DNA from: an uncultured Prevotellaceae bacterium
GTDB taxonomy: Bacteria > Bacteroidota > Bacteroidia > Bacteroidales > Bacteroidaceae
Direction: 5' to 3'
Length of the DNA: 30,722 nucleotides
Assembly: GCA_937902455.1 (NCBI GenBank)
Contig: CALELI010000074.1
Span: 1 to 30,722 of the forward strand
The position numbers and the translations under genes are program-made. Of the stretch, positions 1-7,241 are shown one piece after another (positions within the stretch are counted from its first letter, which is position 1; the number at the start of each line of letters is the position of its first letter). A model generated the notes under the pieces. That model was not told where the DNA came from. It did no database searches and saw nothing but the letters and a program-made list of their open reading frames with translations.

Positions 1-1206
1 TGCCCCCTTGCAGATGATTTCTCCAGGAACATTTTCGGGGTCATCGCTGAGAATCTCGATTTCCATTCTGTCTACAGACCGGCCGCAACTGTTCTGGATA
101 TATCCTTTCCAGTCAACATAAGTGATGAGAGGTGCACATTCCGTCATTCCGTACCCCGATGTGTAGCGGAACTTTATCTTCTGCAGGAAGTCGCCCACTT
201 CCTTGTTGAGTGCCGCTCCACCTCCGATTACTTGGTAGAAATTGCCTCCGAAGGTTTTTGAGAGTTTCTTCCTGACCTGACTGTAAATGATCTTACGAAT
301 TCCAGGAATCTTGAGCGCGAGGGCCGTCTTCGGTTTCCTGAGTTCAGGGAACACCTTTGTCTGGATGATTTTCTCGATAATCAGTGGCACAAGGATTATA
401 AGTATTGGTTTTACTTCTTTGAAGGCCTTGATGACTATCTGTGGGCTTGGAATCTTGGTGAGGAAATTAATCTTACATCCAGTTGTGATAGGGAAGAACA
501 GCTCGAATGCCATTCCAAACATGTGGGAGAGTGGCAGCAGGCTCAGGCATTCTCTGTCATCGGTGAGCGGGAACTTTGTCCTGGCATAAAGGTTGTTGGA
601 CCATATTGCCCTGTAAGGCAACATCACGCCCTTGGGATTTCCTGTGGATCCTGATGTGTAACTGATAATGGCGAGGGCTTCCTTGTCCTCATCATCGAAA
701 TGAACATGTTCCGGTTTGACTCCTTCTGGGAATCTCCTGCTGAACTCATCGTTCATGCGTGTGAATGCCTCCTCCATAGGTGTGCCTGGGTGGAACGGAC
801 GCCGGGTCTTGACATCAATCATCATGTCTTGGCCAGACGGAGCATTGTTGTAGACACTTCTATTGGTGAGCAGTAATTTGGAGTCGGAATGCCTGGTGAG
901 GTCCATGACTTGCTGGATATGGAAGTCGGGAAGCAGAGGTACGACTACGGCTTTGTAGGTGAAGAGTGCCAGGAATGCTACTGCCCAGTTTGAACTGTTC
1001 TTGTCGCATAAGGCCACTTTGTCACCTGGCTTGATGCCGTAGAGTTCAAGGAAAATATGAATCTTTGTTATCTTCTCGAACAACTCCTTATAGGTGTAGC
1101 TTATGTCTGTGCCATAATCTACGAAGGCTGTCTTGTCCCAATGGGAAGCAATGGCGTCGCCTATAAGTTTCATCAATGAACTTGTATTGTCAACTTGTCT
1201 ACGCAT
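1..1206 (-). CDS. AMP-dependent acyl-CoA synthetase/ligase (long-chain fatty acid type), 3' end outside the window
   Basis: The minus strand is open from an ATG at 1204-1206 to the window edge, giving 402 residues. The family activates a fatty acid with ATP to an acyl-adenylate and transfers it to CoA; it is normally cytoplasmic or membrane-associated. The adenylate-forming P-loop motif YTSGSTGNPKGV is visible at about residues 183-194, and the YGMTE motif at about 352-356. Family members are usually 550-600 residues, so the C-terminal lid domain with the catalytic lysine lies before position 1. The start was chosen because the protein begins with a typical short lead (MRRQVDNTSSLMKLI) and there is no other in-frame ATG in a better place upstream. 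It is divergent from the lipoprotein gene at 1427. The exact substrate (long-chain fatty acid or another carboxylate) cannot be decided from the sequence. Confidence 0.9.
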   Translation of the reverse strand, partial: MRRQVDNTSSLMKLIGDAIASHWDKTAFVDYGTDISYTYKELFEKITKIHIFLELYGIKPGDKVALCDKNSSNWAVAFLALFTYKAVVVPLLPDFHIQQVMDLTRHSDSKLLLTNRSVYNNAPSGQDMMIDVKTRRPFHPGTPMEEAFTRMNDEFSRRFPEGVKPEHVHFDDEDKEALAIISYTSGSTGNPKGVMLPYRAIWSNNLYARTKFPLTDDRECLSLLPLSHMFGMAFELFFPITTGCKINFLTKIPSPQIVIKAFKEVKPILIILVPLIIEKIIQTKVFPELRKPKTALALKIPGIRKIIYSQVRKKLSKTFGGNFYQVIGGGAALNKEVGDFLQKIKFRYTSGYGMTECAPLITYVDWKGYIQNSCGRSVDRMEIEILSDDPENVPGEIICKGA

Positions 1207-1226
1207 AATCTTTTATTTAGGTGGTG

Positions 1227-1234
1227 CAAAAATA
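1227..1234 (-). promoter_or_regulatory. Possible -7 element for the acyl-CoA ligase gene
   Basis: Read on the minus strand this is TATTTTTG, which fits the Bacteroidetes -7 consensus TAnnTTTG, and it lies 20 bp before the ligase ATG. No TTTG is visible 19 bp further upstream, so the -33 half is missing or degenerate. The call rests on one half-site and position only. Confidence 0.4.
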
Positions 1235-1368
1235 GTACAATATCAGCTAATAATTATTCTGCTTAACGAAAAATAACTTCTTTTTTTCTCACTTGGAAAA
1301 TATTCGTGCATCTTTTTTTGCACATCGCTTAGTTGACTGGGCAAGGATTAAAAAAATGGTCCAAAATA

Positions 1369-1398
1369 TTGCAGAACAAGTATTTTTTGTTACTTTTG
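1369..1398 (+). promoter_or_regulatory. Bacteroidetes-type promoter for the fimbrial-type lipoprotein gene
   Basis: TTG at 1369-1371 is followed by a 19-bp spacer and TACTTTTG at 1391-1398, a full match to TTG-N19-TAnnTTTG recognised by the Bacteroidetes primary sigma factor. Transcription would begin near 1405, leaving a leader of about 20 nt before the ATG at 1427. Confidence 0.75.
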
Positions 1399-1426
1399 CA
1401 ATCGGAATAAAAGTTAATGTGCAATT

Positions 1427-2338
1427 ATGCGACAAGTATTATATGCCAAGAGTGCAATTATGCGTGTGATGTGTGTGCTGTCATGCGCCGCCATTTTTGT
1501 TTGTTCGTGCGAGAAGGTAGAGGTTCCCAAACTTGATGACAATGACAAGTCTGCGAGTGAGTTGAAGGTCGCAATCAGCCTCTTTGACGTTACGATGAGC
1601 GAGATGGACACAAAGGCACAGTTATCTCAGTCGTCAGTCACGAAGATTTCTTTCGCTGTGTTTGACGAAAGTGGCAAGAGAGTCGTCCTCGAGGAACAGG
1701 AAAAGGGCATCTCGGAGCGGTTTGGGGAGATTGACTGCAAACTGACTTCTGGCACTTACACTCTTGTTGCTGTTGCCCATAAGTCAAAATCATCTCCTGA
1801 CATTTCTCTTGAGTCGGTGGAGTTCCCTGATGATGGTACTCCTGGCAATGAAGTGGGTGACACTTTCTCCGCCTTGCAGTCTGTGACAATAGGTGAAGGT
1901 ACTTATCAGGAGGTGAGCATGATGCTGAAAAGGGTGGTGGCCCTCTTCCAGCTGGTTTGCGAGGATGCTCTGCCGCAGAATGTGAAGTCGTTCATGATAG
2001 ACATATCTGGTGGCTCCGACAGTTTCAGTCCTAATACAGGTTTTGCCACTTATAGCAAACCTCACAGATTCTATTATTCTGTTGATTCAGCCGACTGGGG
2101 CAATAGGAACTATGCTCTTGATTGCTACATGTTCTTGCAGGAAGAAGTGGTGGAGATGGATATAAGTGTTACTGCTGTCGATATGGAAGGCGAAGAGATT
2201 AAGACTCTTATATTTAATAAGGTGTTGCTTGCTCTCAACAAGAAAGTGACGGCAACAGGTTCTTTCTTCCAACAAAAACAGACTTGCGCCTTCGACATTG
2301 ATGAGGAATGGGGCAAGTCTGAGTATCTTGAATTCTGA
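1427..2338 (+). CDS. Mfa2/FimB-like fimbrillin-family lipoprotein
   Basis: A 303-residue exported protein. The N-terminus carries a hydrophobic signal segment (VMCVLSCAAIFVCSC) ending in a lipobox-like VCSC, with the acceptor cysteine at about residue 28, followed by an acidic linker. The body resembles the Mfa2/FimB (DUF1812) family: an early strand of the type 'KISFAVFDESGKRV', the segment 'KRVVALFQLV' that opens the second domain, and a C-terminal 'NKKVTATGSFF' segment. In Porphyromonas, FimB and Mfa2 anchor and cap fimbriae on the outer membrane; a similar anchor role is inferred here. No fimbrial shaft subunit gene is adjacent, so it may be an orphan. Translation could start at Met1 (1427) or Met12 (1460); Met12 gives a more compact signal peptide. 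The gene converges on the nucleosidase gene with only 15 bp between stop codons. Family assignment is from sequence pattern and is moderate. Confidence 0.65.
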   Translation: MRQVLYAKSAIMRVMCVLSCAAIFVCSCEKVEVPKLDDNDKSASELKVAISLFDVTMSEMDTKAQLSQSSVTKISFAVFDESGKRVVLEEQEKGISERFGEIDCKLTSGTYTLVAVAHKSKSSPDISLESVEFPDDGTPGNEVGDTFSALQSVTIGEGTYQEVSMMLKRVVALFQLVCEDALPQNVKSFMIDISGGSDSFSPNTGFATYSKPHRFYYSVDSADWGNRNYALDCYMFLQEEVVEMDISVTAVDMEGEEIKTLIFNKVLLALNKKVTATGSFFQQKQTCAFDIDEEWGKSEYLEF

Positions 2339-2353
2339 AGAAATCCGTCTCTT

Positions 2354-2992
2354 CTAATTCTGTAACGCTTTGATGAAACTATTTGTCAGGGCAAATGAAT
2401 GCTCTGATACTGACGTCCAGAAGTTGTTGTAGTCATTGACGCTGTTCTCCTTAGTCGGGACGTCGCTTATGACTCTGAAACTTACGAACGGAACATTGAA
2501 CTTATAACATGTCTGTGCGATTGCTGCTGATTCCATATCAATGGCGATTGCTTCTGGATACAGGCTCTTTATCTCGTTGAGTTTTGCTGGAGTATCCACG
2601 AACCAGTCACCTGATGCAATCAGACCGGAATGGATGGTTCCATCATATTCCAGGGAGAGGGCCTTGTTGATGATGTCCTGAGGTGTCTCAAAGTATCGTG
2701 GCATTCCCTGTACGCGTCCCATCTGCTCATCTTCGATACCGCAATAGACATCGTGGTAAGCAATGCGGCTGCTAACAACCACATCCATCACGTTTAAAGT
2801 CGGTATGGCACCTCCGGCACAACCTGAGGACACAATGACGTCGGGGTTGAAGTCACGTATCATCTGCGTCGTGTGGATGGCTGCATTTACCTTTCCAATC
2901 CCTGTCTTCATGACAAGAATGGTGTCCTTATCAGCAATACCTTGGAGTTGTTCATACTCCTTATCCATGGCTACAAGAACTCCAATCTTCAT
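2354..2992 (-). CDS. mtnN: 5'-methylthioadenosine/S-adenosylhomocysteine nucleosidase
   Basis: A 212-residue cytoplasmic enzyme that hydrolyses S-adenosylhomocysteine to adenine and S-ribosylhomocysteine, and methylthioadenosine to adenine and methylthioribose. Glu12 is in the MDKE segment. The purine-binding SGCAGG loop is at 56-61, Glu154 is in IDMES and the catalytic Asp177 is in FRVISD; these correspond to the Glu12, Glu174 and Asp197 positions of the E. coli enzyme. It is slightly shorter than the roughly 230-residue E. coli protein. The start codon lies 11 bp after the STAS gene, so the two are probably co-transcribed from the promoter at 3332-3361. Its product feeds LuxS, whose gene is also in this window at 26778-27248. 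Confidence 0.93.
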   Translation of the reverse strand: MKIGVLVAMDKEYEQLQGIADKDTILVMKTGIGKVNAAIHTTQMIRDFNPDVIVSSGCAGGAIPTLNVMDVVVSSRIAYHDVYCGIEDEQMGRVQGMPRYFETPQDIINKALSLEYDGTIHSGLIASGDWFVDTPAKLNEIKSLYPEAIAIDMESAAIAQTCYKFNVPFVSFRVISDVPTKENSVNDYNNFWTSVSEHSFALTNSFIKALQN

Positions 2993-3003
2993 TTTCTTGC
3001 GAA

Positions 3004-3306
3004 TTAGAGTATCTTGATGATGTTGGAGAAACCTGTAATATCGAACACTTCTTTAACCTGAGGTTTCATGTTGATCATAGTCATCTGCCCCTTACGCTGA
3101 TTTACACTCTTCTGGAGCATGAGGAACATACGAAGACCCTGACTGCTGGTGTACTCCATGTTAGTACAGTCAAACTCAATCTGAGGATTTTCTCCTTCCA
3201 TCAGAGGCTGGATGTCTGTCTGAAACTGGTCTACATTGGTTGTATCAAGTCTTCCTGTCAGTTCAACTACGGTTTTTCCGTCCTGATTCTTAATAACTAC
3301 TTCCAT
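3004..3306 (-). CDS. STAS-domain anti-sigma factor antagonist (SpoIIAA/RsbV-like)
   Basis: A 100-residue single-domain STAS protein. The family binds an RsbW-type kinase when unphosphorylated and is released when phosphorylated on a conserved serine. The expected site is present as EYTSSQGLRMFL, with Ser54 and Ser55 as the phospho-acceptor candidates, preceded by the strand 'QIEFDCTNM'. It lies downstream of the RsbW-like ATPase and the SpoIIE-type phosphatase on the same strand, which supports a partner-switching set. The gap before it (3307-3374) contains a full promoter, so it can be expressed separately from the phosphatase and kinase. The downstream effector is not evident: no sigma factor gene is nearby. 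Confidence 0.88.
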   Translation of the reverse strand: MEVVIKNQDGKTVVELTGRLDTTNVDQFQTDIQPLMEGENPQIEFDCTNMEYTSSQGLRMFLMLQKSVNQRKGQMTMINMKPQVKEVFDITGFSNIIKIL

Positions 3307-3331
3307 TTGTATATGTTAATTAATTTTTGCG

Positions 3332-3361
3332 CAAAGTTAATAAATTATTTTAATTTAGCAA
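3332..3361 (-). promoter_or_regulatory. Internal Bacteroidetes-type promoter before the STAS gene
   Basis: Read on the minus strand: TTG (3361-3359), a 19-bp spacer, then TAACTTTG (3339-3332), a full match to TTG-N19-TAnnTTTG. It is 26 bp upstream of the STAS ATG and lies after the stop codon of the ATPase gene. It should drive the STAS and nucleosidase genes independently of the upstream genes. Confidence 0.75.
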
Positions 3362-3374
3362 TCATGTATAGACT

Positions 3375-3779
3375 TTATTTTATTATCATTTCCATCTGCA
3401 GATTATTGCATTTGTGCTCATAGACGTATGACACTTTGTCCATCATCTGCTTGCAAATGTAAATGCCAAGTCCACCTACCTGACGCTCTTCTGCCGGACA
3501 TGTGATGTCTGGGTCGGGTTTGTCGAGTGGGTTGAATGGGACTCCTTCATCTCTGAACGACAGAATGAGTCGGTCTCCCTCAATCTTTGTGCCGACAACA
3601 ACATATCCTTGTCCGTTTTCGTAAGCATAACTTACTATGTTCTCAACTGCTTCCTCAATACAAAGTCTGATTTTGAATTGAAGACCTTCGTCTGAAGGAA
3701 TGTCTGGCGACTGCATCATATATTCTATGATGTCGGCCGTCTTGTTCTTGATAGGATCAAATCTTTTTTCCATAGTCAA
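3375..3779 (-). CDS. RsbW/SpoIIAB-like anti-sigma ATPase (HATPase_c)
   Basis: A 134-residue GHKL-fold serine kinase of the type that phosphorylates a STAS antagonist and otherwise sequesters a target protein. The N box is visible as EEAVENIVSYA with Glu43 and Asn47. The G1 box is RDEGVPF around Asp77-Gly79, and the G2 region is VGGLGIYICKQM at about 101-112. It overlaps the 3' end of the phosphatase gene by 23 bp, which suggests translational coupling. Met3 is an alternative start. The order phosphatase, kinase, antagonist is the classic partner-switch set. Its sequestered partner is unknown. Confidence 0.88.
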   Translation of the reverse strand: MTMEKRFDPIKNKTADIIEYMMQSPDIPSDEGLQFKIRLCIEEAVENIVSYAYENGQGYVVVGTKIEGDRLILSFRDEGVPFNPLDKPDPDITCPAEERQVGGLGIYICKQMMDKVSYVYEHKCNNLQMEMIIK

Positions 3780-5637
3780 TTATCATTATTGTTATATCAT
3801 CGTTTTGTTCTGCTCCGTCCGTAAACTGACGCACTGAAGCAAGTAGGTTTTCAGTAACAGTCTTTACGTCATTTATTTTGCTCGTCTGATTTGCGAACTC
3901 TATCAGTCGGTCTTCGCCATATTGATCCTTGGACTGAGTCTCAGCCTCGGTGACACCATCGGTATAGAGGATGAATCGGCTTTCCGGTTCGATTTCAATC
4001 TCTTCTCCAACATAAGGGAAGTCCTGTATGAGTCCTACTGCCAGGTTGGCTTTTGCCTTGAGGTATCTGGATGTACCGTCAGGTGACACGATTACTATTG
4101 GATTATGTCCGGCGTTACAGTATTGCAGATGTCCTGTCTTCAGGTCGAGCTTTCCAAGGAATAATGTCACGAACATATCAAGATCGTTATTCTCATGGAT
4201 GGAGTTGTTGATTCGGCGCATCACTTCGTTTACGGGTAGGTTGAGTCCGGAAATGAGTCCGAATGCGTTTCGTGTTATTGCCATGATGAGCGCGGCAGGA
4301 ACACCTTTTCCTGATACATCGCCAATGGCAAAATAGACTGTGTCGTTTCTCACAGCAAAGTCGTAGAGGTCACCACCAACTTCTTTTGCAGGAATCAGTA
4401 TTGCATGCAGAAAGTCCGGGAAGTTCTTAGGCACCATTCCGAACTGGATGTTCCTGGCAATATTCAGTTCGCTCTCGAATCTTTCTTTTGCAGCAGTAGT
4501 GGCTTTCAGTTTCTTGAGGGATGTCTGCATGGTCCCCAGTGAGTCGTGAAGGTCAGATATCTCGTCAGTGGAGGTCACTTCCGGCAATTGAGCGTTAAGG
4601 TTACCCTTGGCAATCTCAATGGCATAGTCTGAGAATTGGGTGATTGGCTTTGAGATCTTCTTGATGGCGAACATACAGCAGAAGAACAGCAGGATAAGTC
4701 CTATGGCGAGAACTATCTGCACAATCAGGTTCATCTGATATACTCCTTTCAGAACATCGTCATATTGATATGTGATGATTGCTGACCAGCCATTGCTGAT
4801 GGGTCCATACACACATACGGCCTTTTCTCCTTCGCTCGTGAACTCACCTATTCCTGACTTGCCTTCCATGACGTTTGCAACTATGGAGTCTCCGCCGATG
4901 GCATATTCTTTCATGACAGAGTACAGTGTCTCTGCCATTACGAAAGCAGAATCAGGATGTGAGACAAACGAACCGTTTCGCGATACAAGCATTGTGTATG
5001 AACGTTCATACGGTTTTGTGTTGTTGATGATGTCGGTGAGATTTTGCAGTGATATGTCGGCAGTAATAACTGCGTATACATTACCTGCTTCGTCGAGGAT
5101 AGGTACAGAATACGTAGTCATGGTGATTTTTCCACCGCCTTCATCAAAGTATGGCTCACTCCACATCGCTTTTTTAGTCAATTCAGGCAACAGATACCAT
5201 TCCTGATTAGGGTAGTCGTTGTCAATATTGCCTAACTGAAATGAAGTCAGTGTGCTGTCTTTGTCGTAGCACGTGTATGGAGCATAATATTCCCCTTTGT
5301 CTGGGAAATGGAAAGTCTCAAATGCCACTGCACTGCCGACTATGTTCTTGTTGTCCTGTACGAGAGCCTTTGTGATCTTGTACATGTATTCAGGATCATC
5401 CTTGTGTTCCTGAACCAGCCATACCGAGTTCTCCACGGCTGCCTCTACATTCGAGAGGATTTTCTCAATGTCACCTATTGTGGCGTCAAGCATATTCGTG
5501 GCGTTCTGCTTCGCGTCGTCAGTGATGATCCTGCGGGAATAGTCACCGACGATATGCATGGCAAATATAAAGAGAACTGCGGTGATTAATATCACATACA
5601 GACTCAGACGAGCTGAAAAGGAGAATCTGGATTTCAT
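3757..5637 (-). CDS. Membrane receptor phosphatase: Cache sensor, HAMP, SpoIIE/PP2C domain
   Basis: A 626-residue protein. Order of parts: transmembrane helix at about 11-30; an extracytoplasmic region of about 270 residues with Cache-type features (the 'SEPYFDEGGGK' and 'TYSVPILDEAGNVYAVITADIS' segments near 160-195 are typical of dCACHE_1); second transmembrane helix at about 304-325; HAMP at about 326-378; SpoIIE-type PP2C phosphatase at about 390-625. Metal-site motifs are present: EVGGDLYD (419-426), GDVSGKGVPAAL (439-450), NAGHNP (508-513), YTDGVTE (558-564) and QNDDIT (611-616). It is expected to dephosphorylate the STAS antagonist encoded at 3004-3306. The ATG overlaps the stop of the binding-protein gene (ATGA), so the two are tightly coupled. 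This suggests that the periplasmic binding protein feeds the Cache sensor; that link is inference. Confidence 0.92.
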   Translation of the reverse strand: MKSRFSFSARLSLYVILITAVLFIFAMHIVGDYSRRIITDDAKQNATNMLDATIGDIEKILSNVEAAVENSVWLVQEHKDDPEYMYKITKALVQDNKNIVGSAVAFETFHFPDKGEYYAPYTCYDKDSTLTSFQLGNIDNDYPNQEWYLLPELTKKAMWSEPYFDEGGGKITMTTYSVPILDEAGNVYAVITADISLQNLTDIINNTKPYERSYTMLVSRNGSFVSHPDSAFVMAETLYSVMKEYAIGGDSIVANVMEGKSGIGEFTSEGEKAVCVYGPISNGWSAIITYQYDDVLKGVYQMNLIVQIVLAIGLILLFFCCMFAIKKISKPITQFSDYAIEIAKGNLNAQLPEVTSTDEISDLHDSLGTMQTSLKKLKATTAAKERFESELNIARNIQFGMVPKNFPDFLHAILIPAKEVGGDLYDFAVRNDTVYFAIGDVSGKGVPAALIMAITRNAFGLISGLNLPVNEVMRRINNSIHENNDLDMFVTLFLGKLDLKTGHLQYCNAGHNPIVIVSPDGTSRYLKAKANLAVGLIQDFPYVGEEIEIEPESRFILYTDGVTEAETQSKDQYGEDRLIEFANQTSKINDVKTVTENLLASVRQFTDGAEQNDDITIMIIDYGKKI

Positions 5638-6587
5638 TTGAACATTTCTTCGTATTTGATGTTATGTTTGATGATACCTGCCTTGCGAAGCTTGTTACAG
5701 GCTTTGCTGAATACTGTCGGTGATACAGGGGAATATGTCACTTCTCCGGTAGACTCGTCTTCCTGCAGCCTTAACACTTCGTCAAGCATCATCCGCATGT
5801 GCATCTTGCTTTGTGACATGTTACTTTGTTTCACATATTTGTCTGTTATCTTTACTGCCTCTTCCCTGTGAGTCCTGGCGTAGTCCCATCCTTTCTTTAC
5901 CGCTGCTACGAACTTTTTCAGTTCGGTTTTATGGGCATTGTAGAACGATTCTTTCACGTACACTCCTTCTTCGGGATAGTTATAGCCAATCTTTGAGAAA
6001 TACAACTTGTTTCCTTCTGGTATTTCACCTTTTATCATGTAGAGACGGATGTATTCACTGAAACTGTAACATAGTGTTGCGTCGACAGCATTGTAGACAT
6101 ACAGATTTACTCCTTTGAGAAATGGAATCCATTTGACTTGAATGTTGTTGTCCGCGAAGGCCATCTCTGCAACTTCCTTGTATCCCGCCTTCCACGTGCC
6201 GATTTTCTTGCCATCCAGATCTTTTATTGAATGTATTTTCTTGGGAGATACGCACATGAGTCCGTTGTTCTGGGCTGTCTGGAGGATGTTGACCAGTTTA
6301 CACCCATTGTCAGCGGCTTGAAGTGCCAGAAGAAAATTGAGAGTAACAATTTGGGTCTCGTTATTTTGCAATAAGGTTATGGGGGTCTTCTTAGTCTCGT
6401 TTTTCAGGTGACGGAAAACGACATCAAGACCCATTTCCTTGAAGAATCCTTTTTCCTTCGCTACATAATATCCGGCAAACTGAGTCTGAGGAATCCATTG
6501 AGGGGTGAAATACAATCTTTTCAGTTGGCCTAATGCTGTTCCGAACATCAGTGTCGTGAATGTCAGGAATAGTAATACTCGTTTCAT
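5634..6587 (-). CDS. NMT1/THI5-like periplasmic substrate-binding protein
   Basis: A 317-residue exported protein when started at the ATG 6585-6587. That start gives a clean signal peptide (KRVLLFLTFTTLMFGTALG, cleavage before Q). It also has a strong Shine-Dalgarno GGAGG 7 bp upstream (6595-6599), which is uncommon in this phylum; an ATG 7 codons earlier would add a polar lead. The mature part opens with 'LYFTPQWIPQTQFAGYYVAKE', characteristic of NMT1/THI5 binding proteins for thiamine pyrimidine precursors and related ligands. It then has 'KDLDGKKIGTW' and 'GVYVKESFY' segments. No permease or ATPase gene is adjacent. The gene is coupled by ATGA overlap to the Cache-HAMP-phosphatase gene, so a sensing rather than transport role is plausible. 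The ligand cannot be inferred. Confidence 0.85.
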   Translation of the reverse strand: MKRVLLFLTFTTLMFGTALGQLKRLYFTPQWIPQTQFAGYYVAKEKGFFKEMGLDVVFRHLKNETKKTPITLLQNNETQIVTLNFLLALQAADNGCKLVNILQTAQNNGLMCVSPKKIHSIKDLDGKKIGTWKAGYKEVAEMAFADNNIQVKWIPFLKGVNLYVYNAVDATLCYSFSEYIRLYMIKGEIPEGNKLYFSKIGYNYPEEGVYVKESFYNAHKTELKKFVAAVKKGWDYARTHREEAVKITDKYVKQSNMSQSKMHMRMMLDEVLRLQEDESTGEVTYSPVSPTVFSKACNKLRKAGIIKHNIKYEEMFK

Positions 6588-6594
6588 AATGCAT

Positions 6595-6599
6595 CCTCC
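6595..6599 (-). promoter_or_regulatory. Canonical ribosome binding site deciding the start of the binding-protein gene
   Basis: GGAGG on the minus strand, 7 bp from the ATG at 6585-6587. Most genes in this window lack a recognisable Shine-Dalgarno sequence, so this one stands out and favours the second ATG over the one at 6606-6608. Confidence 0.6.
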
Positions 6600-6618
6600 A
6601 TTTTTCATTTTTACTTTT
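6598..6618. repeat. Short heptad array (3 units) at the HD/binding-protein gene junction
   Basis: CCATTTT, TCATTTT and TACTTTT follow one another in a 7-bp register. The array overlaps the stop codon of the HD hydrolase gene (6611-6613) and the ribosome binding site of the next gene. With three imperfect units alone it would be ignored; it is listed because eight other junctions show the same period. Confidence 0.4.
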
Positions 6619-7192
6619 TGCTGAACACTTCGTTTACGAGCCTCTCGAACTCTTTATATGCGAAGGTGTCTGCCAGTTCGCTGAGCGAGTTGAGCAGACC
6701 ACGATAATGCCATTCATGATCCTTCGGGTCTTTTGCGTGGAATCTGCTCCATAGTTCATCGCCTATCTCGCTGTAGTCGCGATAGATGGCCCTCATGTTT
6801 GACAGTTTGTCTCCCATAGCCACAATCTTGGCATCGTGAGATGCTGACGCTAACCGGTTGATTGCGGCTTGCTTCCTTTCGTGCCATGAGTCCTCGACAC
6901 TCTTTCCTGCAACTTCTTCTTCACTTTCCGAGGCAACGAGAGTCGCAATCCTGCCTCCAAACTTCTTGCGGATAGTCTCAATGTCAACGTCAGTATCTTC
7001 TACTACGTCGTGAAGGGCGGCTGCAGCAAGCATTTCCTGGTCAGGAGTGATGGTGGCCACGATTTCAACTGCTTCAAGTGGGTGGACTATGTACGGAAAT
7101 CCTTTACCTCTACGCTCCGTGTTTGCGTGGGCATCTACCGCGAAATGAATTGCTCTGTCAAGTAATGTGCTGTCAATATATTTGTTTGCCAT
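6611..7192 (-). CDS. MESH1-like small alarmone hydrolase (HD domain)
   Basis: A 193-residue stand-alone HD phosphohydrolase resembling the hydrolase half of SpoT and metazoan MESH1, which removes the 3'-pyrophosphate of (p)ppGpp. The HD residues line up well: His37 (VHP), His61-Asp62 (ALHDVVEDT), Glu65-Asp66 and Asp128 (MGDKLSNMR). The early 'AIHFAVDAHANTERRGKGFPYIVHPL' region, with the basic KG segment before the first histidine, is also family-like. It starts 25 bp after a RelA/SpoT-type synthetase gene on the same strand, which strongly suggests a paired function: either balanced alarmone turnover or a toxin-antitoxin-like pair. MESH1 enzymes can also act on NADPH, so the substrate is not certain. 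Confidence 0.85.
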   Translation of the reverse strand: MANKYIDSTLLDRAIHFAVDAHANTERRGKGFPYIVHPLEAVEIVATITPDQEMLAAAALHDVVEDTDVDIETIRKKFGGRIATLVASESEEEVAGKSVEDSWHERKQAAINRLASASHDAKIVAMGDKLSNMRAIYRDYSEIGDELWSRFHAKDPKDHEWHYRGLLNSLSELADTFAYKEFERLVNEVFSKK

Positions 7193-7213
7193 AATGTTAA
7201 AACTTAGCTGTTA

Positions 7214-7241
7214 TGTTTCATTCTTCATTTTTCATAAACGG
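7214..7241. repeat. Heptad array (4 units) at the 3' end of the RelA/SpoT-like gene
   Basis: ATGTTTC, ATTCTTC, ATTTTTC and ATAAACG run in 7-bp register. The array covers the stop codon (7218-7220) and encodes the last residues (MKNEE) of the synthetase, so the extreme C-terminus appears to derive from repeat sequence. Confidence 0.5.

Larger units (their letters stand above)
1207..1426. other. Divergent intergenic region between the acyl-CoA ligase and lipoprotein genes
   Basis: This AT-rich 220 bp gap holds promoter-like elements for both flanking genes. There is also a small inverted repeat, GTGCA at 1306-1310 and TGCAC at 1319-1323 with a T-rich loop; it is too weak to call a terminator or operator. 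No coding potential is seen. Confidence 0.6.

Noticed and set aside
287..589. Plus-strand 100-codon frame inside the acyl-CoA ligase region
   Set aside because: It is antisense to the ligase coding sequence, which carries clear motifs on the minus strand.
1306..1323. Inverted repeat GTGCA/TGCAC as an operator or terminator
   Set aside because: Only 5 bp of stem with an 8-bp loop in AT-rich DNA; expected by chance.
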